Source of the DNA: Inia geoffrensis
Taxonomy: Eukaryota > Chordata > Mammalia > Artiodactyla > Iniidae
Assembly (NCBI GenBank): GCA_036417435.1
Contig: CM070913.1
Location: 19,126,680-19,190,679 of the forward strand
Direction of reading: 5' to 3'
DNA: 64,000 nt
Position 1 is the stretch's first letter, and each line of letters opens with the position of its first letter. The position numbers and the translations under genes are program-made. Below are positions 43,736 to 59,230 of this stretch, in pieces. The notes below the pieces were generated by a model. It saw nothing but the letters and a program-made list of their open reading frames with translations. It was not told where the DNA came from and did no database searches.

Positions 43736-43911
43736 ATGGAAGTGGCGAGGGAGCTCTGTGGGATCTCTTTTAAAAGAGCACCATCCCATTCATGAGGAGT
43801 CCACCCTTAAGACCTAATCACTTCCCCAAGGCCCCACCTCCTATTATCATCTTTAGGGGTTAGGATTTCAACATCTGGATTTTAGGGGGACACACATATT
43901 CAGACCAGAGC
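43736..43911 (-). repeat. MLT1-type MaLR LTR, second part
   Basis: GAGTCCACCCTTAAGACCTAA, AAGGCCCCACCTCCTATTAT and TCAGACCAGAGCA complete the inverted MLT1 split by the ERV LTR. Confidence 0.75.
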
Positions 43912-43929
43912 ACACTTCCTTGTACACAC

Positions 43930-44225
43930 TCCACCGTCTCTCACCTCTGTTCTTTTGTCCCTGCTGTGCCCTCTGTGCCAGTGCTCTTCGCCCAGCTCAC
44001 CTCCTCCTGAGCATTACTAGCCTACTTATTCTTCTAAGCCCTCTCGTCCAGGAAGCCCTCCTGGACTTCCCCTTGTGTGAGAATAGGTGTCTGTTCTCTG
44101 TACTCCCCACTCGCCTGGCATATTCTCTTTATCTCCTCACACTGAAGGCATCTGTTTTCTGTTTCCCTCTCTCCTACAGCCTAGATGCTCCATATAGGCC
44201 GGCAGTGTGCCCTTTTTAACCTTTT
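43930..44225 (+). repeat. L2 LINE 3' fragment
   Basis: CAGCTCACCTCCTCCTGAGC, TCGTCCAGGAAGCCCTCCTG, GAATAGGTGTCTGTTCTCTG and CTAGATGCTCCATATAGGCC follow L2 order. Confidence 0.6.
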
Positions 44226-44239
44226 GTGCTTTTCTGAGA

Positions 44240-44445
44240 GGCAGTTCATATAATAGCTAAGACCCAAAGCTGACACTTCCTGTGTGACCCAGGGAAATCT
44301 CACTGCCTCAGTTACTTCATCTGGAAAATTAGGAAAACAAGTAGTCTCTACCTCTTGGAATTGCTGTGTGATTTAATTAACATATTTAAAGTACTGCCAG
44401 TATCTGGCTCACCATAAATACTCAAAACAATTAGCTGTTATTCTC
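44240..44445 (+). repeat. MIR SINE, nearly complete
   Basis: TGTGTGACCCAGGGAAATCT, CTCAGTTACTTCATCTGGAA and TTGGAATTGCTGTGTGATTT match MIR. Confidence 0.7.
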
Positions 44446-44449
44446 CTTA

Positions 44450-45075
44450 TATTCAAAATGCCTACTACACACATGGCAGATGATAATCTATATACCAGAC
44501 ACCCAGATAATGTATATACAAGGGGGCCTTGCAGGGTCTGACCTATAGTAGACCCGTAATGAACAGTGGCGATTTATTATTATTCTTTCTTATTGCTATT
44601 GACCTAAAGAAAAAGATTCAGGCACACAAGCTGAAATAGTTACAATGCTACTGGTGAATAGCTCCTTGAAAAAAACAGATCATTAGGTCCACGTTACAAA
44701 GGGACAGTTTTGAAACAATAAAGAGCTTTCTCTTCAAAACTACCCAAAGATGAACTGGGCTCCTTCCAGTGGTATAGAGGTCTCCAACCTTGGAGGTATC
44801 CAAATAGTGGTTGAGCACTGGATTAGAGTGTTAAAGACAAGATTCAGCATCAAATGGTCTTTAGAAAAATTACCTTTAAGGTCTTCTCTGACCTTGAAAC
44901 CCTCTGAGTCTACCTTCAAAATTATCTTCTGCCATGAATACATTGGTCGTTACTATGCACCAGGGAGGCTGTTCTTAGATTGAAGTACAAGCTGAAATTT
45001 CGGTGCAAAACATGAAGCGTAACATCCAATCCGGAGCTACACAGAGAAAGCAACAACTGGGAGTGAAAAAGGGAC
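44450..45075. other. Unassigned intergenic DNA
   Basis: Nothing recognised. Confidence 0.35.
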
Positions 45076-45077
45076 CT

Positions 45078-45277
45078 GGGCTTCCCCGGTGGCGCAGTGG
45101 TTGAGAGTCCGCCTGCCGATGCAGGGGACGCGGGTTCGTGCCCCGGTCCGCGAGGATCCCACGTGCCGCGGAGCGGCTGGGCCCGTGAGCCATGGCCGCT
45201 GAGCCTGCGCGTCCGGAGCCTGTTGCTCCGCAACGGGAGAGGCCACAACAGTGTGAGGCCCGCGTACCGCAAAAAAA
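45078..45277 (+). repeat. CHR-2-type SINE, full length
   Basis: The copy is near consensus with one extra T (CTGTTGCTCCG). AAAAAGGGACCT occurs on both sides as TSD. Confidence 0.93.
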
Positions 45278-45289
45278 AAAAAAGGGACC

Positions 45290-46365
45290 TAATATGGCAC
45301 CAGAAACCAGGGTGTAAGCGCTTCACTTTCGCCATCTGTAAATTCATAAAAGCACATCATCAGCCTACCTCAGTTGTTTCCTAGTATTACGTTAGAGTGA
45401 TAAGACAAACGTTAGTGTTTAAGGTCTCAATTCCGTATGTATCTCCTGTGCTTAACTCTCTTTCCAAGTTAAAAAAAGGTGAAGAAGGGGGAGGGGTGAA
45501 AATACTGGAGGTTTAGGGACTTTGAATATTTAAGAATGCTTAAACAGAAAAATCCCTGAAACCTAGATTTATTTCCAAGTCAGTTGTTGATATTGTGTAG
45601 TTATTGAAAATATGAAATTGCTGTTAGAATTCAGTATGAAGTACTCCATCTTTTGTCAACTGGGGGCAAAATATAATGAGCGGAACACATATCCACATTT
45701 TAATCATTAGTAATAAAAACCGCCTAAATGATTTTTTAAATTCCACCTAAATAAAAAGGAAAAAGAGAATCTTACTTTTCAAGATCCTTGTAATGTTTGT
45801 CCCAGCCCTTAAGGAATAAAATTATGACTAATCAAGTTTCAAAGAGATTCAGCTGTTTTATGAAGACATTTTAAGCACCTGTTTTCCACAAGGCAATGAG
45901 CTGGGCATAAAAATAGGACATGAAGATAAGTAATGCCTTCCTTTCCTGAAAGCAAGCCTCTATCATTTCCTGAGGCAGTGGCAATCACTAGCTGATGCTG
46001 TTATTAATGCCACAGTCATTTTATTCAAGTAACTAGCTCTACAGAAAAGGAAAGAGCATTCGGCCTCTCATCATTTGGCAACGGACTTGAGAAAACAAGG
46101 ATTTGTCTTTGCTAACAAGAATAAGGGTCAACCCGATGGGAAACCTAATATCTGCTGCTCCCAGGTTGCAAAATTTTCAAAAAACACCTCTTGCAATGAG
46201 AGGAAATGGTGAACGCAGATCGGAAAGCAGGCAAGAGTTCATGGAACAGCTTGGAATGTTTCATCCAGAGGATGGCACAGGGTTAACAAATAAGCATACA
46301 GTGGCAGGAGGGATTAGTGCTGGGAAGAAAAATAATGCGGGTAAAGAAATGGAGAGTGTCAAAGC
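45290..46365. other. Mostly unassigned DNA
   Basis: A short LINE2/MIR-like stretch lies near 45860-45945 (TTTTAAGCACCTGTTTTCCA). The remainder is unrecognised. Confidence 0.35.
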
Positions 46366-46369
46366 GGGT

Positions 46370-46555
46370 GTGTGCTGTTGGTGGGCGTGGGCACTTCGAG
46401 TGAGGTGACCCGGAGATCTCTCTGAGCAGGTGACTTCAGAGCCAACCTGAAAGAAGGGGAAAGGTCCCCGTGGGAATAACAACAGGGGCAAGCATTCCAG
46501 GCAGAGGGATCAGCAAGTGCCATATCCTGTGATGGGAGGAGGAGGGGTGGGAGAG
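46370..46555 (-). repeat. L2 LINE fragment
   Basis: TCTCTGAGCAGGTGACTTCA, GAGCCAACCTGAAAGAAGGG and CAAGCATTCCAGGCAGAGGG match the inverted L2 3' region. Confidence 0.55.
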
Positions 46556-46564
46556 GGAAGGATT

Positions 46565-46785
46565 GGGAGTTTGGGATTAGCAGATGCAAACTAGTATACA
46601 TAGGATGCATAAACAACAAGGTCCTACTTGTCCCTATAGCACCGGGAACTCAATATCAATATCCTGTGATAAACCATAAAGGAAAAGAAGGTATATGTGT
46701 ATAACTGAATCACTTTGCTCTACGGCAGAAATTAACACTAGATCAACTATACTTCAATAAAATATTAAAATAAAATAATTGATAT
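46565..46785 (+). repeat. L1 3'-UTR end
   Basis: GCATAAACAACAAGGTCCTAC, ATAACTGAATCACTTTGCTC and GATCAACTATACTTCAATAA, followed by an A-rich tail, are the L1 3' terminus. Confidence 0.85.
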
Positions 46786-46789
46786 TGTC

Positions 46790-48194
46790 ATGTTGCTTGG
46801 ATGGTGTCTTATTAAGAGGCAAGGAAAAGCTTAAGCTTCAAAATGTCCCACCATGATGACACCCCTGGGTCCAAGATGGTCAATGGTTCCCGGAAGGCAG
46901 ACTGGTTCCCAACTGGCAGAGATTCTGAGGAATGTCTACATTCTTTTCTTCCAGATCTTCGTTCTTCCTTTGCCCTGACCAACAAAAGCAATGCTCTGTG
47001 TAATTCTCCATCTGCAGTCACCATGACCATCGCCCCCGTGCCACCAGAATGAGTACATTTAAACTGTCCCTACTTTGTTGTATCACCCGCTCGAGAGTCA
47101 AAGCAGGAGCATCATTTTGACCAAGTATTGGTCATCCCAGGTTAGGCTGCTGGGGTCAGGGAGAGTGACCTTCTGGTTTCGGGAGTAGGAGGCAAGATCC
47201 ATCCCTCAGAGGTTCATACAATGGTAGATTCCCAAGCCCAGAAAGGGATCAGATACTGAACGGACAAAGTCAAGATAAATGTCCATCACCCCTACTTAGA
47301 GATGTGTCTTCTGCCCTTTCCAAGACAGGGTCGTTCCCTTTGACACATACAACTCTGCTTTTTCCTGGCTCACGTCAACCTCACCCCATTCTCTCCAGTC
47401 AGTGGATCTCTGCCTTCTTTGTTCTTTTTCAAAAAATAGATGATGTTTCTTCTCCAGAAATAACCGATCCAATTAAACTGGACTCGACCTGAAGGTCAAT
47501 TACTCTTAGGCTAAACCCACACTTTCTGGAACTGAGTTGGAGGTGTGATAGGGTGAACTCCAATTATAGAGTGCCTCTAGATAAAAATATCATCTTGCAA
47601 AGGAGCGCGCTTAGAAACAGACTTGCCATGGTAGTGTAATTTACAGTTATAACCATAAGAAAAGTTCAAGGATAGCAGCTTATAATAAAAAGCAAAGCAA
47701 ATTAAATAATCAGTTCCTTTAAATACTGTGAAACAGTATAAATAGTGTTGCTTTCTGAGTCAAAACTAACCTCATAAATTTAATTTGGAAACTAGCTAGG
47801 GAAGACTGACAGGAGCCAAGTCTCAAATTCGGCCTCACACCCAAAACATGTGGACCGAGATTGGGCTGTTCAGAATCAGTGCTTTGGGAGTAATGGTGAC
47901 TACCAAATTACAACTGGCTAGTCCAGAAGCTTCTAGCAGCAGAAGAGGCTCTTTGCAGAGAAATAAGTCCACATTGTCATATCCCAAAGGTTTATGATTA
48001 ACTCTGTAGGGATGTGAGGTTCCTCACTGCAAAAAGAAAGTCAAACAAGAAGGTTCAAGGATCCATTTAAGCAAAGACTGCATTGTGCAAAAGCAGAAGC
48101 CAAGTTTTTAAGGAAACTAACTCCAGGTTCTTTCTTTAACAGATGTACGCTTAAAAGTAAGAGCTACAATCTGGGATCCTTATAGCATCTGATT

Positions 48195-48196
<2 letters not shown>
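46790..48196. other. Unassigned intergenic DNA
   Basis: No repeat, exon or RNA was recognised. Confidence 0.4.

Positions 48197-48272
<76 letters not shown>
48197..48272. repeat. (GA)n microsatellite
   Basis: About 38 perfect GA units form a mirror-symmetric polypurine tract, capable in principle of triplex (H-DNA) formation. Confidence 0.97.
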
Positions 48273-48275
<3 letters not shown>

Positions 48276-48279
48276 TAAA

Positions 48280-49140
48280 TGGCATAAATAGCATCCTGCA
48301 TTTGGCACTCCCCTCTTTATTTTCAGACAATTCTCTGGGACAGATGAATGGTTCCTTTAAGTCATATTTTATTTATGAAGTTCTTTAAACACATTTCTTT
48401 TTTCCCCTTCCAAGTAGGCATGAAAAAAAAAAAAAAGAATAACAGTGCTCACGGCATGATGAATATATTATGAAATAATATATTAATCTCGGCCAAAGTT
48501 TTCAACAGGAAATTTCCGTTGATCAAAGATCCTGGGACAGAACTCACTAGCCCACCGACCCTGAAGAGAGGCACCCATCAGAGCTTTGGGGTGGAACAGT
48601 TGTTCTTTGGAATACTTACTGGAGTAGGAGTCAGGAATTTGCAGAAAATGTGTTTGGGTGGAAGGAGTTGTCTATGCCAGGGATTCTAAGGCTGCACTGT
48701 CCTTTTCTTCATGTTTTACCACCTTGATGGCATTCTTCTTTATGCATTACTGTAACTCAATTATTGATAATAAAATCACCCGACCACACACATCCAAACA
48801 AAAACGAACCTTGAATGAATATCTAAAGTTCATCTGCCCCATAAACAGCTCTTAATTTTGACTTCCATATTTCTATTTAAGTAATCTAAACGTTGGAAGA
48901 AAATCTGTTCAAGAAATCACCTAGGTTTGAACTTTCAGGCTTCTCTTCTCTGTATCCCACAGCATGAAATTCTTGATACTCCCTTCTGAAATGCTACCTA
49001 CAACGGCACCCTCTTTCCAAGATTACTTTCCCCACCCTAAGCCGAGTCCTCATGCCCACGTGGACCACTGTGCTGGCACCAGAGCTACTTCGATTTAAAC
49101 TTTATTCCTGTGATGCTCGCTTATGCCGTGCAAATATTTT
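48280..49140. other. Unassigned intergenic DNA
   Basis: Nothing recognised beyond an A-run at 48423-48436. Confidence 0.35.
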
Positions 49141-49149
49141 CAGTCTTCT

Positions 49150-49585
49150 GCCTTCTGCGCACATGGTAGGATCGCACTTCTTGACCTCCTTGTGATTAGG
49201 TGGGACCTCGTTACTGGTTTTGGTCAATGAAATGTGAAAAGTGACATGTCACTTCTGTGTCAGAACATTCAATTGCACTTTCCATCTGCCCCAATAAGCA
49301 GCAACTTTTGTTGAAAGTGGGGTAAGGGGATAAAGAGATTTGGAGCAATGTCTCCACTCTGAGCAAGAAATAAGTCTCAGGGGACTTCCCTGGCGATCCA
49401 GTGGTTCAAGACTCTGCACTTCCACTGCAGGGGGCACAGGTTCAACTCCCGGTCAGGGAACTAAGATACTACATGCAGTGGGGTGTAGCCAAAAAATAAA
49501 AATAAAAAAATAAGTCTTGTTATAAGCCATTAAGATTCAGGGTTACAACCATAGCATAACCTAACTTATGCTGATTGGTACACTC
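49150..49585 (+). repeat. Probable MLT1-like LTR split by a short CHR SINE
   Basis: A GGTTTTGGTCAATGAAATGTG-like block and a late GTTATAAGCCATTAAGATTC, followed by CATAACCTAACTTATGCTGA, recall diverged MaLR LTRs. The central part carries the SINE at 49379. Confidence 0.5.
49379..49507 (+). repeat. Short CHR-type (CHRL-like) SINE
   Basis: The head is strikingly tRNA-Glu-like (ATCCAGTGGTTCAAGACTCT, then GGTTCAACTCCCGGTCAGGG). The copy ends AGCCAAAAAATAAAAATAAA. AATAAGTCT is duplicated at both ends. Confidence 0.9.
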
Positions 49586-49598
49586 CCACCAACCATCT

Positions 49599-49886
49599 TT
49601 TTTTTTTTTTTTTTAAATAAATTTATTTATTTATTTTGTCTGTGTTGGGTCTTCATTGCTGTGCGAAGGCTTTCTCTAGTTGTGGTGAGTGGGGTTACTC
49701 TTCGTAGCGGAGCCTGCGCTCAGGCTTCAGTAGTTGTGGCTTGCGGGCTCTAGAGCGCAGGCTCAGTAGTTGTGGTGCACGGGCTTAGTTGCTCCACAGC
49801 ATGTGGGATCTTCCCGGACCAGGGCTCAAACCCGTGTCCCCTGCATTGGCACGCGGATGCTCAACCACTGCGCCACCAGGGAAGCC
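49599..49886 (-). repeat. CHR-1-type SINE, full length
   Basis: The inverted copy starts with T16 and AAATAAATTTATTTATTTAT and ends CCACCAGGGAAGCC. CTCCCACCAACCATCTT and CTCCCACCATCCATCTT are the TSD. Confidence 0.94.
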
Positions 49887-49969
49887 CTCCCACCATCCAT
49901 CTTAAGCACTGTCACCAATTAATCTGGTAGTCACTCCCCTGTCCAAATAACTCATCTCTATCAGAGTAC

Positions 49970-50100
49970 GAACCCCCGAGATTGTCATTCAAGGCTTTTT
50001 ACACCTTGGACCCAGCCTACTCTGTCAGCCTCACCTCCCCTTCCCCACCAACAGAGGAAATGGGATTCCTAAAAGTTCATGGAATGTGCCCGTTTTCTAC
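49970..50100 (+). repeat. L2 fragment
   Basis: ATTCAAGGCTTTTTACACCTT, GGACCCAGCCTACTCTGTCA and AATGTGCCCGTTTTCTACCT match L2. Confidence 0.5.
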
Positions 50101-50319
50101 CTTTGGTCTATGTTCTGTTTCTCAAATGCCCACACTGACAACCACACCCAGTATCTTCAACTAATGAAAAATGGGTAGAATTCACAAGTCCCAACGTGGA
50201 TTTTGTGCTCAGCATTCACCATGTTAACCCAAGTATTCATGTCTTTTCATTAACAGCTAAGAATTTTCCACACCGGCTCTCTCCAGTTCCTTCTATTCCC
50301 CCCTTCTGGAGCTATTAAA

Positions 50320-50475
50320 CTTGTTAGAGCTGCTTATTTTGTCCTTCTGGACTCCTATGCTCTTTCATATATTTCATCTCCTTATCTCTTTGCTGCATTC
50401 TAGGGAATTTCTTCACAACCCATCTTCCAGTTCATCAATTCTCTCTTCAGTTGAACCATCCAGGTTTCCTCCCAG
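50320..50475 (-). repeat. Old L1 ORF2 fragment
   Basis: CTCTTTCATATATTTCATCTC, GCTGCATTCTAGGGAATTTC and CCAGTTCATCAATTCTCTCTT are antisense L1. Confidence 0.65.
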
Positions 50476-50759
50476 GGCCACAGCATCGGGTGCTGTTTTT
50501 CTACTCTGGACTTTAGTTTCTTCTTCATCTGGGACCCTCTGGGCCTCTTTTAAAGCTTTCCTGGATGCTCATCTAGGCATTTAATAGATGCCAATTTCAT
50601 ATTACCCAGCACATCCGGGTATTTATGAGTAGACAGACTCCCAAGTTATCTTATAAAAGTCATAGTGCCACACACACAAATTTCTAGTATTGTGTTTTGC
50701 ATACTTTTTATTTGTTGAATAAAGGAGTATTTGTGAATATGTACATAAACACATAGAGC

Positions 50760-50990
50760 GAGCACTAGATGTACAGCAAGAATATCTGGGTTCTAATACG
50801 CAAAGCCACTTACCAGCTCTGAGGGCTTAGGCCAAGAACCTACTGCGTTCAGCTTCCTCGACTGTAAAACTAGGCTATTAGACCCGTGCAGCCCACCACA
50901 CAGGTTTATTGCAAGGTTCAAATGCAGAAACATATGAGAAGTGCTATGAATACAACTTAAGAGCCATACAAGTATAAATATAACAAGTAA
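50760..50990 (+). repeat. MIR SINE, nearly complete
   Basis: ATCTGGGTTCTAATACGCAA, CTTCCTCGACTGTAAAACTA, GGTTTATTGCAAGGTTCAAAT and GAAGTGCTATGAATACAAC match MIR head to tail. Confidence 0.65.
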
Positions 50991-51245
50991 CAGCAATTGA
51001 ATTTCAAGTTGAGGCGTACTTAATCACACCCTCGGGTTATACTGATGTACTAATGGAGTCGATATGAAAGTGACAAAATAGCTGATTGCTAACAAGAATG
51101 AATATGCCGCTCTTCTGAGCAGGGAGAATTCTGCAATATCCTGTAGCCCATCCCTGCAATGAATCACTCCCTGAACTTCACGAAGATGTCAGCGACCCAC
51201 CATCAATAACTCTCTCACGGAAGCACAAGGGCCAAATGTCCCACG

Positions 51246-51251
51246 TTTATT
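51246..51251 (-). promoter_or_regulatory. ZNF532: Distal polyadenylation signal AATAAA
   Basis: On the minus strand the sequence reads CATATGTAAATAAACGTGGG. A T/G-containing stretch (CCTTGTGCTTCCGTGAGAG) follows within 30 bases and could serve as the downstream element. Confidence 0.55.
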
Positions 51252-52376
51252 TACATATGAAATGTGTTTAATACAGTTAGGATGGATATGGTTAGTGCAT
51301 GACACCTGACAGCAGCAAGACCTTTTGAGGAACCGAACGTTGACTACAGTATATCATGCAAGTATATCTATATATACACAAAAGAATTTCTTCTCTTAAA
51401 AAAAAAAAAAAAAGTACAAAACATGTTTAGGGATAAATACAAGATATAAAATGCAAAAGAAAACACAAAACACGAAACCAAAAAGTATAACTCTCCCAGA
51501 GAACTATAAACGTTTGGAAGGGACAGAAGAGTACCTCGGCTGCACTAAGAAAGCGGAACTACCGATGTTAAAGATACTTATTGAAATGGCTGAACTAAAC
51601 CCAGGTGGCTCAGTGCTGACTCGAACGGCCAATTGTGACACACCGGCTGCTGCATCAATAAGGTGGAAGTTGTGCATCCCAAGTCTACTAAGTACCAGGA
51701 CGTATATGGCAGTAGCACCCTGAACAGGAAACGCCAACTCTTTAGACAGCAAAGGGTTAAGTCAATTGTGATTTTTTTTTTCCTGTCAAGAGCCAGAGAA
51801 ATACTTGATATTTTTAGTTGTGTCTTTGCAATAGTTAATAAATTACATGACAAAAGCTTGACTATATAAATCTATTGGTCTAACTACGTATTTGTAACTT
51901 TTACAGTAGTCCAGCCCTTTCGCTGCTATATCTCCTTGTGCTCTTTAGAAGTCAGCCTTGCAAATCGGCCCAGAAAGCCACCACTGCCCCCAGCCACCCC
52001 GCATCCCCATTTTTTCCCTTTAGGATACCCTTCTTCCCCGTTCTGAGATGGAATTAATCCACGTTCCTTACTGGATTTCTGGCCCAAGTTTTCATCCCCC
52101 CCACTGAGAAAGAAGTGACCTGCAAGGCTGCTTTCGACACAGTTTGGCCTGGAGAAGACGCCACACGCCGGGCTGCGGTCCTGGCGGGGCCGGCACTCCC
52201 TGGAGGAGCAGGCACGTTGAGGATAGTGCTAAGACACTTAAAAGTCCCTAGTGTTTTTGAGACCTACAATCACCTACGATTTATGTAGTGAATTCTAAAA
52301 ATTAAAAACACTAAAAAAGGCATTATCGTAGCCTGTAATTAGTTAACCCATTCAAATCTGTGACATACAAAATGGT

Positions 52377-52382
52377 TTATTT
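52377..52382 (-). promoter_or_regulatory. ZNF532: Candidate proximal polyadenylation signal AATAAA
   Basis: TTTATT on the + strand lies about 400 nt past the stop codon. Use of this site would give a short 3' UTR isoform. There is no evidence beyond the hexamer. Confidence 0.35.
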
Positions 52383-52779
52383 GAATTCAGGAACTGCCCC
52401 TGATACTAAGAACTGTTTTAAAGAAACAGTACAAAAAGAAAAATTCTAACTCAAATTAAAAAACAAAAACAAAAAAACCAAGAACGAAACAAAAAAAAAA
52501 CTTCAAAACATTTTCCACTAAATACTGATATAAACATGTAACAAAGAGTATAAAAAGTTATTCATTTAAATATATACAAACTCTTTTCAACTCAAATACT
52601 GTTTTAATACTTAATCGAGGAGGATATACAGGAGGAGGCGGAGAAGGGAGTGGAAGGAGGATATATTGCAACAGCCTAGACAGTACTGTTAACTCTATGA
52701 TAACTGCCAACTTTTTGTTAAGAAAACTGTCTCTTTGCTTCCAATGAGGACCGGGACTCTCGGCGGGAAGGGTGCGCGG

Positions 52780-57301
<4,522 letters not shown>

Positions 57302-57449
57302 CTTTATTAGAAGAAAAGAGAAAGAAAGTCACTTGAGAGGACGACAACGGAAACACTCTACACATTACAAACTCTTCTGTAAGAGTCTAAGTATCACTGC
57401 TGTTTAGCAAGACGGTAACAAGACTAGAAGATTTTAAAGGTGTAACAGA

Positions 57450-57793
57450 GGACTTCCCTGGTGGTGCAGTGGTTAGCCTGCCAATGCAGGGGACACGGGT
57501 TTGAGCCCTGGTCTGGGAGGATCCCACAAGCCACGGAGCAACTAAGCCCGTGCGCCACAACTACTGAGCCTGCCTGCGCTCTAGAGCTCAGGAGCCACAA
57601 GTACTGAGCCCGTGAGCCACAACTACTGAAGCCCATGCACCTAGAGCCCGTGCTCCGCAACAAGAGAAGCCACCGCAATGAGAAGCCCGCGCACCGCAGT
57701 GAAGAGTAGCCCCTGCTCGACGCAACTAGAGAACAGCCCGCACGCGGCAATGAAGACCCAATGCAGCCAAAACTCAATCAATCAATTTAAAAA
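57450..57793 (+). repeat. CHR-1-type SINE
   Basis: The copy is full length apart from a small gap after CAGTGGTTAG. Its tail is AACTCAATCAATCAATTTAA. TSD words AGGTGTAACAGA and AAGTGTAACAGA flank it. Confidence 0.92.
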
Positions 57794-58260
57794 AGTGTAA
57801 CAGAAAGGGTGGGCAGGGCTGGAGTAATCATGGAGGGTTCACTTCTAGAGAACACACTTTAAGACTAAAAAACTTTTTTTTCCCTTAAAAACACTTATGA
57901 TTTTGATTCAACACAAACACCCAGATAGCTGAAAAGAAAACATTACATAAATTTCCTTTGCGTAAGAGACGTTATTTTTAAAAAGCAGATAACCTAGAAA
58001 AACAATTCTTCAGCAGATACCAAATAAAGCCATTAGTTAATTTGTTATATCCAGAAAGAACAGGTTTCCTTCTCCAATATGCCATTTTAAATTACATCTC
58101 TGGCTAATTTTAAACATTTTAGCTTCTCCCACTAATAACTAATTATTCCTTAAATAAGGAAAGAGTTTTCCAAGAATGCTGTTTTAAATGATACCATTTG
58201 GTTATCTCAAGAACACAAGTTTGAAACCACTTTGGGGATATTGCCTGTTGGTATATGTAG

Positions 58261-58265
58261 AGTGA

Positions 58266-58300
<35 letters not shown>
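58261..58300. repeat. (TG)n microsatellite with duplicated flank
   Basis: GAGTGAGTGAG leads into about 15 TG units. TTGGTATATGTAGAGTG occurs both just before (58249-58265) and just after (58301-58317) the tract. Confidence 0.93.
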
Positions 58301-58302
<2 letters not shown>

Positions 58303-58385
58303 GGTATATGTAGAGTGTGTGTGTGCATGCTGGGGAGGGACACTGAGAAACCAAGAGAGCACGATCAAGAGATATATAAAAATCT

Positions 58386-58591
58386 GGGCTTCCCTGGTGG
58401 CGCAGTGGTTGAGAGTCCGCCTGCCAATGCAAGGGGACACGGGTTCGTGCCCCGGTCCGGGAAGATCCCACATGCCGCGGAGCGGCTAGGCCCGTGAGCC
58501 GTGGCCGCTGAGCCTGCGCGTCCGGAGCCTGTGCTCCGCAACAGGAGAGGCCGCAGCGGTGAGAGGCCGGCGTACCGCAAAAAAAAAAAAA
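58386..58591 (+). repeat. CHR-2-type SINE, full length
   Basis: The copy is near consensus, with an extra A in the TGCAAGGGG segment. TSD AGAGATATATAAAAATCT and AGAGATATAAAAATC differ by one TA step. Confidence 0.93.
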
Positions 58592-59009
58592 GAGATATAA
58601 AAATCAAAGTGAAAGCTTCCCACTTTGGCTAAGACATAATGTTAATTCAACAGATTCCCATGTGGAACCTTTGAAGTCAAATTAGGGGCTTAACATTGAA
58701 CACAAATGATTTGGGCATGACATGTACTTCAGTCTGGAAGTAATGTCGTATCACAAGGAAATGAAATCAAGAAAGAACTGTTCGCCTCATGAATGAAACA
58801 AATTTGGCTCCAGCCCTCGTAAAAAATAGGGATGAAGAAGGAATAAGTGCTCGCGTGCAATTGTGTTACTATCTTTGGCAATAAGAAGAGATAAGCAAGC
58901 AACTGTGACCTAAGTGATAAAGAAATGATGTTTTTTAAAAAATTATTTTTACATTCATCACCTGACAAACACATCCTTATTCAAGCTGGTAAGCAAATCT
59001 ATTCAGGCG

Positions 59010-59230
59010 GCTGAGAGGAGTCCCAGAGATGGGCTGGCACCTGTTCTCCACCACTCACTGACCATGTGATGGGGGAAAGTGTCCCAACCTCCATAAACAC
59101 CCACTCCCCAAGCTGTCAAGTGGGGACCACAGCAGTGCTGTCCTCAGAGAGGGTGCTGGGGGAAGGGGGCCGCCGAAGGGCTAGCACAGTGCTTGGGACA
59201 CAGAGAAATCCTCAATATGTGTTACTTTAT
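59010..59230 (+). repeat. MIR SINE, nearly complete
   Basis: TCACTGACCATGTGATGGGG, CCCCAAGCTGTCAAGTGGGG and GCACAGTGCTTGGGACACAG, followed by AAATCCTCAATATGTGTTAC, match MIR. Confidence 0.6.

Larger units (their letters stand above)
51225..52779 (-). other. ZNF532: ZNF532 3' untranslated region
   Basis: This is inferred 3' UTR, read leftwards from the stop codon at 52780-52782. The distal AATAAA (TTTATT on the + strand at 51246-51251) sets the likely cleavage point near 51225. A proximal AATAAA (52377-52382) could give a short UTR of about 400 nt. The region is A/T-rich in its first half and contains no transposon I recognise. This contrasts with the repeat-packed flanks and fits a transcribed, constrained UTR. 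The exact 3' end needs transcript data. Confidence 0.6.

Noticed and set aside
46843..47052. 69-codon + strand frame as a small protein
   Set aside because: No similarity is recognised, the frame is short, and a comparable frame is open on the other strand.
48194..48388. Frame with an Arg-Glu repeat
   Set aside because: It is a translation of the GA microsatellite.
51451..51853. Overlapping frames on both strands near 51.5-51.9 kb
   Set aside because: They lie in the inferred ZNF532 3' UTR and have no domain signature.
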